DNA from: an uncultured Dorea sp.
GTDB taxonomy: Bacteria; Bacillota; Clostridia; Lachnospirales; Lachnospiraceae
Reading direction: 5' to 3'
NCBI GenBank assembly: GCA_910589275.1
Contig: CAJUTH010000007.1
Location: 1 to 64,000, forward strand
DNA length: 64,000 nt
The notes below the pieces were generated by a model that was not told where the DNA came from, ran no database searches, and saw nothing but the letters and a program-made list of their open reading frames with translations. Below are positions 1 through 8,486 of the stretch, one piece after another. The translations under genes and the position numbers were made by a program. Each line of letters begins with the position of its first letter. The first letter of the stretch is position 1.

Positions 1-300
1 TGTATTGATGGCTCTGAAGCCTTAAAACAGTGGCTCTCAAGCATTAAAATAATCAATACGGCAAGGGGAGCCGTCGTGGATGAAAATGCCCTAAAGTATG
101 CGCTGGAGAATGGAATGATCGCCGGTGCGGGAATGGATGTTTTTGAAAAGGAGCCCGCATGGGACAGTCCCCTGATCGGACTTGAGAGAGTGGTGGCGAC
201 TCCGCATATCGCCGCCTCTTCCAGAGAAACGATGGAAACGATGGACAGGCTGTGCGTTAAGATCATGGCAGAATCACTGTTTCCGGCAGGCAGCGCCTAA
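1..300 (+). CDS. D-2-hydroxyacid dehydrogenase, C-terminal part
   Basis: The frame is open from the window edge, so the 5' part lies outside. About 99 residues remain, from the NAD-binding domain and the C-terminal return helix of the D-isomer-specific 2-hydroxyacid dehydrogenase family, which interconverts 2-oxo acids and D-2-hydroxy acids with NAD(P). Visible signatures are INTARGAVVDE, then AGMDVFEKEP, then the TPHIAA motif that carries the catalytic histidine. The substrate (phosphoglycerate, lactate, glyoxylate or other) cannot be told from this part. The stop codon overlaps by 4 bp the convergent end of the phosphopantetheinyl transferase gene. Confidence 0.9.
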   Translation, partial: CIDGSEALKQWLSSIKIINTARGAVVDENALKYALENGMIAGAGMDVFEKEPAWDSPLIGLERVVATPHIAASSRETMETMDRLCVKIMAESLFPAGSA

Positions 301-953
301 CCGCATGGGTGGAAAAAATTTTGAATAGTTTCTTCTGTAACGGTAATGATTTCTAACGGAGAGGGCTTTTCACAGCAGACGCTGCAAAGGTAGCCGTCCT
401 GACGCCATGTGTGCAGCCGGGAAGCTAATTCCGGGGACAATGTATTGTAGGATTGGGGAGACAGCCCGAATCCCAGACCGAGCTGCTTGGAATAGGCCTC
501 TTTTTTTGTCCAGATTTCAAAAAAACGCAGAGACTGCTCTTTTTCGGAACCATTCCATACGTATTTGGTTTCCTCCTTATGGAAAAACCGCTCAGCGATT
601 TTAATGGGGGCGGGACGCAGCCTTTCGATATCCGCGCCCACGGGGGGTTCCTCGGAAATACAGCACAGGACGGCATGTTTTGTATGTGAGAAACTAAAAT
701 CCAAGCCGGGAGCGGTAAGGCAGATGGGTTTGTGGCCGGATTCGGCCTGAAATGCCAGACTGGCTGTGGGAATCCCTGTCTGCAGGCTGATCCCCATGCG
801 GGTAATCAGGGCGGCGTACAGGGATAAACGGCGTCCGTCGTCATAAGCGTATTTTTTGATCCGTTCCTGACGCCTGCCGGATACGGAGGAAAGGAGCCGC
901 TCGTCTGCAGGGCTCCATGGGGAAGAATCAAGCGGCAGGTAATAGACCTTCAT
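297..953 (-). CDS. 4'-phosphopantetheinyl transferase, Sfp type
   Basis: The 218-residue protein has the size and motifs of Sfp-type enzymes, which move phosphopantetheine from CoA to a serine of carrier proteins. GHKPICL and FSFSHTKHAVL form the first conserved block. VGADIERLRP carries the Mg-binding acidic residues. FEIWTKKEAYSKQLGLG is the WxxKEAxxK block. Such enzymes serve fatty-acid, polyketide or nonribosomal peptide carrier proteins. No carrier-protein gene lies in the window, so the target is unknown. The ATG follows a short AT-rich leader, and the dispersed palindrome at 996-1035 sits just upstream. Confidence 0.9.
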   Translation of the reverse strand: MKVYYLPLDSSPWSPADERLLSSVSGRRQERIKKYAYDDGRRLSLYAALITRMGISLQTGIPTASLAFQAESGHKPICLTAPGLDFSFSHTKHAVLCCISEEPPVGADIERLRPAPIKIAERFFHKEETKYVWNGSEKEQSLRFFEIWTKKEAYSKQLGLGFGLSPQSYNTLSPELASRLHTWRQDGYLCSVCCEKPSPLEIITVTEETIQNFFHPCG

Positions 954-995
954 ATCTTTGCATCTCCAAATTCTTGTTCTGAATCACTTTTTTGC

Positions 996-1035
996 GTACT
1001 TTGCAGTGAATGCAAAGTACTGTGTAAACAGTAAC
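996..1035 (-). repeat. Dispersed palindromic repeat, copy A
   Basis: A 10-bp perfect palindrome arm pair (GTACTTTGCA / TGCAAAGTAC, loop GTGAA, 996-1020) is followed by TGTGTAAACAGTAAC. On the minus strand this reads like the copies at 21641, 61020 and 62141. It lies between the transferase and kinase genes, outside both. Confidence 0.75.
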
Positions 1036-1076
1036 CATTTTAACATATAGGGTAAATAACGTAAAGAGGGATAGCC

Positions 1077-1105
1077 TTGATAATCCGGGAATGAAATGGT
1101 AAAAT
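1077..1105 (+). promoter_or_regulatory. SigA-type promoter of the PfkB kinase gene
   Basis: TTGATA at 1077-1082, a 17-bp spacer and TAAAAT at 1100-1105. The -10 box overlaps an upstream in-frame ATG at 1104, which argues that translation starts later, at 1149. Confidence 0.65.
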
Positions 1106-1148
1106 GAGAGAAACGTCATTTAAAAATATTCAGACAGGAGTGATACAG

Positions 1149-2108
1149 ATGGAAAAATTATACGATGTTACCGCTATGGGGGAACTGCTGATTGATTTCA
1201 CAATGAACGGACAGAGTGAGCAGGGAAATAATATGTTCGAGGCATGTCCGGGAGGCGCGCCTTGCAATGTGCTTGCCATGCTGAATAAGCTGGGCAGAAA
1301 GACGGCGTTTGTCGGGAAAGTAGGGCAGGATCAGTTTGGACGGCTTTTGAAAGAGACGATTGCGGATTCAGGAATCGAGACAAGGGGACTTGTGATGGAT
1401 GAGGATATCCGTACGACGCTTGCTTTTGTACATACATTTCCGGATGGAGACCGGGAGTTTTCTTTTTACCGGAATCCGGGCGCGGACATGATGCTGTCGG
1501 AGGATGAAGTGGACTATGATCTGATACGCCAGTCAAAAGTATTTCATTTTGGGACTTTATCTATGACGGACGAGCCGGCAAAGACGGCGACAAAGAAGGC
1601 GCTGGAGGCGGCCAGAGAGGCTGGATGTCTGATTACTTTTGATCCGAATTTGAGAGAGCCTTTGTGGAAATCGCTGGATGATGCAAAGGAAGCGATGGAG
1701 TATGGATTCGGGTACTGTGATATGTTAAAGATTTCGGACAACGAGATTCAGTTTATTTCCGGAAAAGAGGACTACGATGAAGGAATCCGTTATTTGCAGG
1801 AAAAATATCATATTCCGGTAATTTTCCTGACTATGGGAAAGGATGGAAGCCGGGCTTATTATAAGGATATCCGGGTTGAGAGGGCAGGATTTTCGGTAAA
1901 GGCCATCGAGACTACCGGAGCCGGGGATACCTTCTGCGGCTGTGCGATTAACGGTTTGCTGAAATACGGACTGGAAGGACTGACGGAGGAAACTCTGGGA
2001 GAGCTACTTACCTATGCCAATGCAGGTGCAGCGCTGATCACGCTGAAAAAGGGAGCGATTCGTTCTATGCCGGAACCGGCCCAGATTGAAGAGATGATAC
2101 AAAAATAG
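1149..2108 (+). CDS. PfkB-family carbohydrate kinase, probable fructokinase
   Basis: The 319-residue ribokinase/PfkB-fold sugar kinase would phosphorylate a sugar such as fructose with ATP in the cytosol. The N-terminal GGAPCNVLAMLNKLG block is the glycine-rich sugar-binding signature. ETTGAGDTFCG near the C-terminus is the PfkB signature 2 with the catalytic aspartate and anion hole. The start at 1149 follows an AGGAG ribosome-binding site. An in-frame ATG at 1104 lies inside the promoter -10 box and is rejected. Fructokinase is favoured over ribokinase by overall resemblance; the substrate is inferred. No sugar transporter is adjacent. Confidence 0.85.
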   Translation: MEKLYDVTAMGELLIDFTMNGQSEQGNNMFEACPGGAPCNVLAMLNKLGRKTAFVGKVGQDQFGRLLKETIADSGIETRGLVMDEDIRTTLAFVHTFPDGDREFSFYRNPGADMMLSEDEVDYDLIRQSKVFHFGTLSMTDEPAKTATKKALEAAREAGCLITFDPNLREPLWKSLDDAKEAMEYGFGYCDMLKISDNEIQFISGKEDYDEGIRYLQEKYHIPVIFLTMGKDGSRAYYKDIRVERAGFSVKAIETTGAGDTFCGCAINGLLKYGLEGLTEETLGELLTYANAGAALITLKKGAIRSMPEPAQIEEMIQK

Positions 2109-2165
2109 TTTCACAAAGGCGCGGCTGCGGGAATATGTAGAGGAGAAACATGGGAGGATAATAGG

Positions 2166-2720
2166 ATGAGAATCGGCATGGGATATGACGTACACAAATT
2201 AACAGAGGGCAGGGAACTGATTCTCGGCGGAGTGAAGATTCCTTATGAGAAAGGGCTTCTGGGGCATTCCGACGCGGATGTGCTAATTCACGCGGTGATG
2301 GACGCGCTTCTTGGCGCCGCCGCTATGGGAGACATTGGAAAGCATTTTCCAGATACGGATCCTGCCTATAAGGGGATTTCCAGCGTGAAGCTTCTAAAGC
2401 ACGTGGGAGAGCTTCTGGAGGAACAGTTGTATATCGTCAGCAATATTGACGCTACGATTATCGCCCAGCGTCCGAAGATGGCTCCCTATATCGAAGAAAT
2501 GCGCGCGAACATTGCGGAGGCGCTTCATCTTGAGACCAGTCAGGTCAATATAAAAGCGACCACGGAAGAAGGGCTTGGATTTACCGGATCGGGGGAAGGC
2601 ATTTCAGCTCAGGCTGCCGCCTGTCTGGAGCTGGCTGTAAATTATAGTTATACAGCGGCGGATTCGGGCGTGGAAGTCTCTTCTGCCTGCGAGGGCTGTC
2701 CTCACAGACAGGGAAGATAG
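2166..2720 (+). CDS. ispF: 2-C-methyl-D-erythritol 2,4-cyclodiphosphate synthase
   Basis: IspF makes the cyclic diphosphate intermediate of the non-mevalonate isoprenoid pathway. The start MRIGMGYDVHKL has the metal-binding D and H. GHSDADVLIHAVMDALLGA and DIGKHFPDTDP are family signatures, and KATTEEGLGFTGSGEGI is the C-terminal block. The protein has 184 residues, about 26 more than usual. The extra tail ends in a CEGCPH motif that is not part of the usual fold. No other pathway gene is adjacent. The next gene starts 35 bp downstream. Confidence 0.95.
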   Translation: MRIGMGYDVHKLTEGRELILGGVKIPYEKGLLGHSDADVLIHAVMDALLGAAAMGDIGKHFPDTDPAYKGISSVKLLKHVGELLEEQLYIVSNIDATIIAQRPKMAPYIEEMRANIAEALHLETSQVNIKATTEEGLGFTGSGEGISAQAAACLELAVNYSYTAADSGVEVSSACEGCPHRQGR

Positions 2721-2755
2721 CGGGATGTGCCACAGGTCAGGATAGGAGTGGGAAT

Positions 2756-3778
2756 ATGGAGATACGGAAGCTGGACGTGACAGAACATAGCAGTACCAGA
2801 CCCCTGTATGAGGAAGTGTTCGCGGAAGACAGTCAGGGATTTGTTGATTATTACTATACGGAAAAGACGAAGGATAACCAGATCTATGTGATCGAGGAGG
2901 ACGGAGGCATTCAGGCAATGATCCATCTGAATCCTTATGAGCTGAGGGTAAACGGAATCAAAAAGGATGTGGATTACATCGTTGCAGTAGCCACAAGAAA
3001 GGACTATCGGAAGAGAGGCTATATGGAAGAGCTTCTTCGCAGAGCGCTTCGGGATATGTATGCGTCGGGCAGGAGCTTCACGTTTTTGATGCCGGCGGCG
3101 GAGGCGATCTATACCCCCTATGATTTCAGGACGGTATATGAGCAGGAAAGGAAGCGCTGCCCTCAGAAAGAATATGGGACGCTTGCATTGGAAGATGGAA
3201 GGGTGTGCCGCGTTTCGCCGGCGGAGGATTCGGAACTGGAAGAACTGGCCGCGGCGGCGAATCGGGAGCTTTCTTCGGCTTATCAGGTTTATGCATATCG
3301 GAGCGGGGCATATTATCGGCGTATTCAGAAGGAATATGCAAGCGAAGGAGCTCATTTGATGGTGTACCGTGAAGGAGAGCGGATCCTAGACTTAAGACCC
3401 TATATTCCAGACGGGCAGACCGAGGAGACTGCGCCGAAGATTATGGTGCGCATCATTGACGTAAGGAGGTTTCTTATGTCTATCCAGCTAAAGACTCTTG
3501 CCGCCGTGTGCTTTCAGGTTACGGATCCTATCATTGAGGAAAATAACCGCTGCATCGTGATAACCGGCACGGAATATTCCGGCGTTATGCTGATGGATGG
3601 CAAACCGGAAAACAGCGAAGGCACGTTGACCATTTCCGCATTGACAGAATTTCTGTTTGGCGTAAAGACGGCGGAGGAGCTTTGCATGGAAGAAGGCGTG
3701 CAGATGACAGAGCGCATGAAAGAGGAGATGCATAAGATCATACCGTTATCTAGACTATATTTAAACGAGACAGTATAG
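2756..3778 (+). CDS. Eis-like GNAT N-acetyltransferase with SCP2-like C-terminus
   Basis: 340 residues. The N-terminal GNAT domain has the acetyl-CoA loop in VATRKDYRKRGYMEELL (about residues 76-92), followed by a second GNAT-like region. The C-terminal ~100 residues (from about 225) resemble the sterol-carrier-protein-like domain of the Eis family: a hydrophobic strand pattern ending in a short C-terminal peptide. Family members acetylate amines, including aminoglycosides in some bacteria; the substrate here is unknown. It is probably cotranscribed with ispF and is followed by a strong terminator. Confidence 0.8.
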   Translation: MEIRKLDVTEHSSTRPLYEEVFAEDSQGFVDYYYTEKTKDNQIYVIEEDGGIQAMIHLNPYELRVNGIKKDVDYIVAVATRKDYRKRGYMEELLRRALRDMYASGRSFTFLMPAAEAIYTPYDFRTVYEQERKRCPQKEYGTLALEDGRVCRVSPAEDSELEELAAAANRELSSAYQVYAYRSGAYYRRIQKEYASEGAHLMVYREGERILDLRPYIPDGQTEETAPKIMVRIIDVRRFLMSIQLKTLAAVCFQVTDPIIEENNRCIVITGTEYSGVMLMDGKPENSEGTLTISALTEFLFGVKTAEELCMEEGVQMTERMKEEMHKIIPLSRLYLNETV

Positions 3779-3783
3779 AAGGA

Positions 3784-3834
3784 AAGGCACTTTCTGACGC
3801 CGCCCGAAAAGAGCGGTGGGAAGGTGCCTTTTTT
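3784..3834 (+). terminator. Rho-independent terminator after the acetyltransferase gene
   Basis: AAGGCAC pairs with GTGCCTT across an inner CCGCCC/GGTGGG-type stem, followed by a run of T. The rest of the 3779-4097 interval holds a second palindrome (3831-3869), a fragment of the dispersed repeat (GTGAACAGTAAC, 3938-3949) and the next promoter. Confidence 0.85.
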
Positions 3835-3869
3835 ATGATATAGGAAACTTCGCGCCCTATATCATAAAA
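3831..3869. repeat. Palindrome after terminator, TTTTATGATATAGG type, copy 1
   Basis: Perfect 14-bp arms (TTTTATGATATAGG at 3831-3844 and its complement at 3856-3869) begin inside the T-run of the preceding terminator. A near-identical arrangement follows the T-box terminator at 37724-37760. Confidence 0.7.
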
Positions 3870-3987
3870 ACCTTCCGTAACCTTTAGAAATTCTTTTGTT
3901 TTTCAAGATGTTTCTATTAAGATTTCTACGTTATTCTGTGAACAGTAACAGTAGCGTTTATTTAGGAAGGAGATAGTTTGTGTATGG

Positions 3988-4016
3988 TTGCAAGATTGGC
4001 AGAACCGGAGTATAGT
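3988..4016 (+). promoter_or_regulatory. SigA-type promoter of the two-component genes
   Basis: TTGCAA at 3988-3993, 17-bp spacer, TATAGT at 4011-4016, about 80 bp before the regulator start. Confidence 0.55.
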
Positions 4017-4097
4017 TTTTTGTGAGGGAAAATCTGCCGGAATGGATAGCTTTAAGGAGCGGGCCGTACCGGCAAAGCGAGGAGGAGTAGATCTATC

Positions 4098-4814
4098 ATG
4101 GATAAGAAATATAATCACGTATTAATCGTGGAGGATGATAAAGAAATTCGGAAAGGGGTTGAAATCTACCTGCAGAGTCAGGGGTATCAGGTTTTTCAGG
4201 CGGCGGACGGAATTGAAGGCTTGGAGGTAATCGAGAGGGAAGAAATCCATTTGGCGATTGTGGATGTGATGATGCCCCGGATGGATGGAATTACCATGAC
4301 GACAAAGCTTAGAGAGAAGCATGATTTTCCAGTCATCTTTCTATCAGCAAAATCAGAGGAGGTGGATAAGATACTGGGTCTAAATATGGGAGCAGACGAC
4401 TATGTGACGAAGCCCTTTACTCCCATGGAACTGCTGGCCAGAGTGAATTCCCAGCTCCGCAGATACGGCAGGTTTATGGAGCGTTTGGGAAAACAAGAAG
4501 AAAAGGAAGAGCATGTCCATGTAGTAGGCGGGCTGGAACTAAATGAGGAAACAGTGGAAGTATTCGTAGACGGAGAGCCGGTAAAGCTGACGCCTATCGA
4601 GTACAAGATTCTTCTGCTGCTGATGAAGAATCCCGGAAGGGTATTTTCGGCAGAAGAGATTTATGAGCGGGTGTGGAACGAGCGGGCGATTAATACAGAT
4701 ACCATCATGGTGCATGTCCGCAATATCCGTGAGAAAATTGAGATTAACCCGAAGGAACCAAAATATTTGAAGGTGGTGTGGGGAGTTGGATACAAAATTG
4801 AAAAACAGGCATAG
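4098..4814 (+). CDS. OmpR/VanR-family response regulator
   Basis: 238 residues. The receiver domain has the acidic pocket (VEDD, residues 11-14), the phospho-acceptor D56 in IVDVMMP and the lysine K105 in TKPFTP. A winged-helix DNA-binding domain of the OmpR type (about residues 135-236) ends in KYLKVVWGVGYKIE. The start ATG has a GAGGAGGAG ribosome-binding site. The stop lies inside the first codons of the kinase gene (29-bp overlap), so the two are translationally coupled. Target genes are unknown. Confidence 0.95.
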   Translation: MDKKYNHVLIVEDDKEIRKGVEIYLQSQGYQVFQAADGIEGLEVIEREEIHLAIVDVMMPRMDGITMTTKLREKHDFPVIFLSAKSEEVDKILGLNMGADDYVTKPFTPMELLARVNSQLRRYGRFMERLGKQEEKEEHVHVVGGLELNEETVEVFVDGEPVKLTPIEYKILLLLMKNPGRVFSAEEIYERVWNERAINTDTIMVHVRNIREKIEINPKEPKYLKVVWGVGYKIEKQA

Positions 4815-6357
4815 TTTATTTATGGTATTACTTATGGGATACTTGATGTTAATTACAGCCATTCTTGCAAGCGGCTTTTATCCTACGATGAGAGCTGCGG
4901 GAGAGAGTATTCTGGTCACGTTTGCAGCATCGGGCGCCGCGGCATGGATTTTTCCTCTGGTCAAACGTTTTGGAACAGGAAATGAGAGCATATTTAAGAC
5001 GCCTTTTGAAGTGGCGGCAGGAATCGGCATGGCTGTATTTTTATACAGTCAATATGGGAATCTGCCATGGCTTTTGCATGCAGACTATGTTGACGGAATC
5101 TGCTTATGCGTCTTATTTGGCTGTACAGCGGTTATCTACTGGGTGTCTGGATGTTTGCGGCAGGCGTATGTAATGGGATTAGGGAGTTATATGAAAGAAC
5201 GGTCCCTCACCGTCAGATATGGGCGGAATATTCTTGATGCCTGCAAAAGAGGCGCGGCAAAGGCAAGAGGCGGAATCGCAAGGCTTTATCATTCTTTCGA
5301 GGACATTGATTTCAGCGAGAGGAATAATAAGATTATCCTAAAGATTGTAGCGGTAAATTTTCTGATCTTAGCGCTGGTATGTACCCTGTGGTTTTTTGGA
5401 ATATTCGCATTACTGATTTATTCAGTTATTTTATTCTGTATTCTTCGGAAGTATTTTGACGATCTCCGTGGAAAATATGCGGTGCTGCTGAATATTACCA
5501 ATCAGATGGCAGAGGGAAACTTAGATATAGAGATCGAAGAGGATTTGGGAATTTTTAATCCATTTAAACAGGAAATCCGCAAGATTCAGGACGGCTACCA
5601 GAAGGCGGTGGAAAAGGAAGTGAAGAGTCAGCGGATGCGGACGGAGCTTGTGACCAATGTGTCTCATGATCTGAAGACGCCCCTGACTGCGATCATTACC
5701 TATGTTAATCTTCTGAAAGAGGAGAAGGATGAGGAAAAGAGAAAAGAATACGTGGAGGTGCTGGACAGAAAATCTCTCCGCTTAAAGGCGCTGATTGAGG
5801 ATTTGTTTGAGATCAGCAAGGCGAGCAGTCAGAATGTGACCCTTCAGATCGTAGATGTGGATGTGGTAAACCTGTTTAAGCAGGTGAAGCTGGAGCTGGA
5901 GGATAAGTTTAAAAAGGCCGGGCTGGATTTCCGCTGTACTTATCCGGAAGAGAAGCTGATCTGTCCGCTGGACAGCCAGAAGACTTACCGGATCTTTGAA
6001 AATCTGCTGATCAATGTATCGAAATATACTCTTGAGGGAACCAGAGTATATGTGAAGATATTTACGGAAGATGAAGGGCGGACGGCGGTGATTCAAGTAC
6101 TGAATGTGTCGGCGGAAGAGATTACGGTGAAGGCATCAGACCTTATCGAGCGGTTTGTCAGAGGCGACGCTTCTAGAAATACGGAAGGGTCGGGGCTGGG
6201 GCTTGCCATTGCAAAGAGCTTCACAGAGCTGCAGAAGGGGGATTTCCGGATTAAGATAGAAGGCGACCTGTTTAAGGCGGAGGTGCGGTTTGGGTGTAAA
6301 GGGCAGATGCCGCATGAGAATGGCAGCGCCGCTGGTGAGCCGGAAGGCAGCAATTAG
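4786..6357 (+). CDS. Membrane sensor histidine kinase, VanS-like
   Basis: 523 residues from a TTG start that overlaps the regulator; an ATG at 4822 is the alternative start. The N-terminal part has several hydrophobic membrane segments (about residues 10-125 and 185-225) and no large extracellular domain, which suggests membrane or small-ligand sensing. H294 in NVSHDLKTPLTA is the phospho-acceptor. NLLINVSKYT is the N box, and GSGLGLAIAKSF is the G box of the ATPase domain. The N box has S where N-K-Y/A-L-K is common. It forms a pair with the preceding regulator. Resemblance to VanS does not by itself imply glycopeptide resistance. Confidence 0.92.
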   Translation: MDTKLKNRHSLFMVLLMGYLMLITAILASGFYPTMRAAGESILVTFAASGAAAWIFPLVKRFGTGNESIFKTPFEVAAGIGMAVFLYSQYGNLPWLLHADYVDGICLCVLFGCTAVIYWVSGCLRQAYVMGLGSYMKERSLTVRYGRNILDACKRGAAKARGGIARLYHSFEDIDFSERNNKIILKIVAVNFLILALVCTLWFFGIFALLIYSVILFCILRKYFDDLRGKYAVLLNITNQMAEGNLDIEIEEDLGIFNPFKQEIRKIQDGYQKAVEKEVKSQRMRTELVTNVSHDLKTPLTAIITYVNLLKEEKDEEKRKEYVEVLDRKSLRLKALIEDLFEISKASSQNVTLQIVDVDVVNLFKQVKLELEDKFKKAGLDFRCTYPEEKLICPLDSQKTYRIFENLLINVSKYTLEGTRVYVKIFTEDEGRTAVIQVLNVSAEEITVKASDLIERFVRGDASRNTEGSGLGLAIAKSFTELQKGDFRIKIEGDLFKAEVRFGCKGQMPHENGSAAGEPEGSN

Positions 6358-6369
6358 TATAGGGTGATG

Positions 6370-6474
6370 AAAAAAGGGGCTGACGGAAAATGCTTTCACG
6401 CAATGGGTGGCCGCGCTTTATAAAGAGCGTCGGTATATATTGCGGAAATATAGCATGACCCGGCAGCCCTTTTA
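6370..6474. terminator. Hairpin region between convergent genes
   Basis: AAAAGGGGCTG near 6372 pairs (one bulge) with CAGCCCTTTT at 6464-6473, enclosing about 80 bases with further pairing potential. It lies between the convergent kinase and AAA genes and has T-runs on both strands, so it could end both transcripts. Confidence 0.45.
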
Positions 6475-6494
6475 GCGTGTGTTTGCAAATGCAT

Positions 6495-8177
6495 TTAGCC
6501 GATCAGGACGTTTTTTCCTTCAAAAGCAAAGCCATATCTCCGAATCCGTTCTTGAGGGATGCCCTTTGCTTTCAGCGCGGCAGAATATTTCCTGTGTTCA
6601 ATCTGTTTTAACGCTTCTCGTACCGTATCCACAAGCGCGGCTTCATCCTCCGGGTCGCGGACTTTGAATTCAAGAATAATGGCGTCGTCCGTATCTTTGA
6701 GAGGTTCCAGTACTACATCGTATCGTCCAAACCCGCTTTCCCGGTTAGAAGTGATGGAGTACCGGTCGGCAAGATCTACCATCAGGCCGAGGACAAACCC
6801 ATGGTAGAACCGTTCGGGTTCTGAGGCCTCGGAAGGATGTCTGCCGGTATCAAAATAACTGAAGGTAGAGAGGGCAACCCGGTTCATATACAGGTTCATT
6901 GCCTTTTTGTCATCTAATAAAAGCGCTTTAATGAAGTTGTTATATGCCGGTGTGAATTCTAAAAACCAGTCTTCGACGATCTGTTCAAACATCAGGGATA
7001 CTTCCCGGTTCGTCAGAACAAGCTCGTAGACTGCCCGGCCTCTTTTGTCTATGTGCCATTGCTTTACGCGCAGATAGCCGCTTGCAAGCAGCAGGCTCCA
7101 AATGGCGCTTTCTTTACGACCAAGCTGGCTGAAAATAATCTGTTCATCGATCTGTGTGCAAAGCGGCTTGCCTGAAAGAAGATCTTCCATGGCTATTTTT
7201 ATATCTGCGCTTCCCTCGCGGATCAGTTTCCCGATCAGGCTGTTGCTGCTGGTGTTAGCCCAGTATGGGGAAAATCTTGCTGTTTTTAGGTAATTTATGA
7301 TCGACCAGGGGTTATAAATGTCTGTCCTGCTGCCAAATGAGAATCCATCGTACCAGTTCTTTACATCTTCTTTTCTGGATGCCAGGTCATATTCGTCCAG
7401 GGCATCCCAAACCTCCTGCTGTGTAAACCCGAAGCTGTCTGTATAGAGATCAGAGATAGTGGTGATTACGCTTAAATTATTCAGGTCAGAAAAGATGGAT
7501 TCCTTGCTGACTCTGGTAATCCCGGTCATAAGTGCTTTTTCGAGAAAAGGATTGGTCTTAAATGTGGAATTAAACAGATTCCGGACAAAGGAAACCAGTT
7601 CATCCCAGTATCCATGGATATATGATTCCTGCATAGGTGTGTCGTATTCGTCTAACAGGATAATGGCTTTTCTGCCGTAATAACGCATTAAGAAATCGGA
7701 TAATGCATTCAGGGAGCCTGAAGCCAGAGAATCATTCATATCACTCGATATTTTCAGATATGTGTCTTTTTCAGATGCGTTCAGGCAATCTGTTTCCAGA
7801 AGAAAATCATACCGGTTATACAGATTTTTTATGATCTGGCAGATTTTTTCCCTTGTATTTGCAAATGAAGTTTCTTTTACGCTTGCAAAGCTTAAGAAAA
7901 TAACAGGGTAGGTTCCCTGCAGTTCCCTGTATTTTTCTTCCTGCCAGATAGCGAATTTCTCGAACAGATCAGATCTGCCTGCATGGCTGACAGAGAAAAA
8001 GTATTCGGTCATACTCAGGTTCAGCGTCTTACCAAAGCGCCTGGGGCGGGTGATCAGGGTTACGGCATCGTTATTTTCCCACCACTCTTTGATAAACAAG
8101 GTTTTGTCAATATAAAAATTATCATTTGCGGTCATTTGTTCAAAATCCTGATGGCCAATTCCAATTGTTCTTGCCAT
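6495..8177 (-). CDS. AAA-ATPase-like / PD-(D/E)XK nuclease family protein
   Basis: 560 residues. The N-terminal two-thirds match the AAA-ATPase-like family often found in clostridia and Bacteroidetes: DNFYIDKTLFIKEWW, then a Walker A variant TRPRRFGKTLNLSM, then ILLDEYDTPM as a Walker B-like motif. The C-terminal region has the fused PD-(D/E)XK-type nuclease pattern, GRYDVVLEP followed by AIILEFKV. These genes occur in many paralogous copies and are linked to mobile or conflict regions. Their biochemical role is not settled. It marks the left edge of the accessory island. Confidence 0.85.
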   Translation of the reverse strand: MARTIGIGHQDFEQMTANDNFYIDKTLFIKEWWENNDAVTLITRPRRFGKTLNLSMTEYFFSVSHAGRSDLFEKFAIWQEEKYRELQGTYPVIFLSFASVKETSFANTREKICQIIKNLYNRYDFLLETDCLNASEKDTYLKISSDMNDSLASGSLNALSDFLMRYYGRKAIILLDEYDTPMQESYIHGYWDELVSFVRNLFNSTFKTNPFLEKALMTGITRVSKESIFSDLNNLSVITTISDLYTDSFGFTQQEVWDALDEYDLASRKEDVKNWYDGFSFGSRTDIYNPWSIINYLKTARFSPYWANTSSNSLIGKLIREGSADIKIAMEDLLSGKPLCTQIDEQIIFSQLGRKESAIWSLLLASGYLRVKQWHIDKRGRAVYELVLTNREVSLMFEQIVEDWFLEFTPAYNNFIKALLLDDKKAMNLYMNRVALSTFSYFDTGRHPSEASEPERFYHGFVLGLMVDLADRYSITSNRESGFGRYDVVLEPLKDTDDAIILEFKVRDPEDEAALVDTVREALKQIEHRKYSAALKAKGIPQERIRRYGFAFEGKNVLIG

Positions 8178-8486
8178 GGCTGCACCTCCTGGATACGTTT
8201 CTTGTATTTTATCATTCTTTTGCGGGGAAGGAAAGAAGTAACCGGGAAAATTGAAGTAATTTAGTTTTCGGTAACATTACTCTCCGTGTATTGTCTGGAG
8301 GACACGGAGTCAACCCGCTGTTTACCAAACGCCTTGTGTGTAATCAGTTTTTTGCAACCATAAGAAGATACAGGAGAAGATACAGAAGATAGCAAAACTA
8401 ATTTCAAAATAGTAGAGGATATGCTATTATTTACTCACAGACTATGATTTTTAGATATGATAAAAATGTGAGTTGCGGAGAGGAAA
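8178..8486. other. Gene-free interval at left edge of the polymerase island
   Basis: 309 bases with no coding frame worth calling. It holds one short inverted repeat (CTCCGTGT 8282-8289 / ACACGGAG 8302-8309). The DNA becomes clearly AT-richer towards 8400 and stays so through the next gene. No convincing promoter was found, though TATGAT near 8455 is a possible -10 box. Confidence 0.5.

Noticed and set aside
1104..1148. Earlier start of the sugar kinase
   Set aside because: The ATG at 1104 overlaps the promoter -10 box. AGGAG precedes the ATG at 1149.
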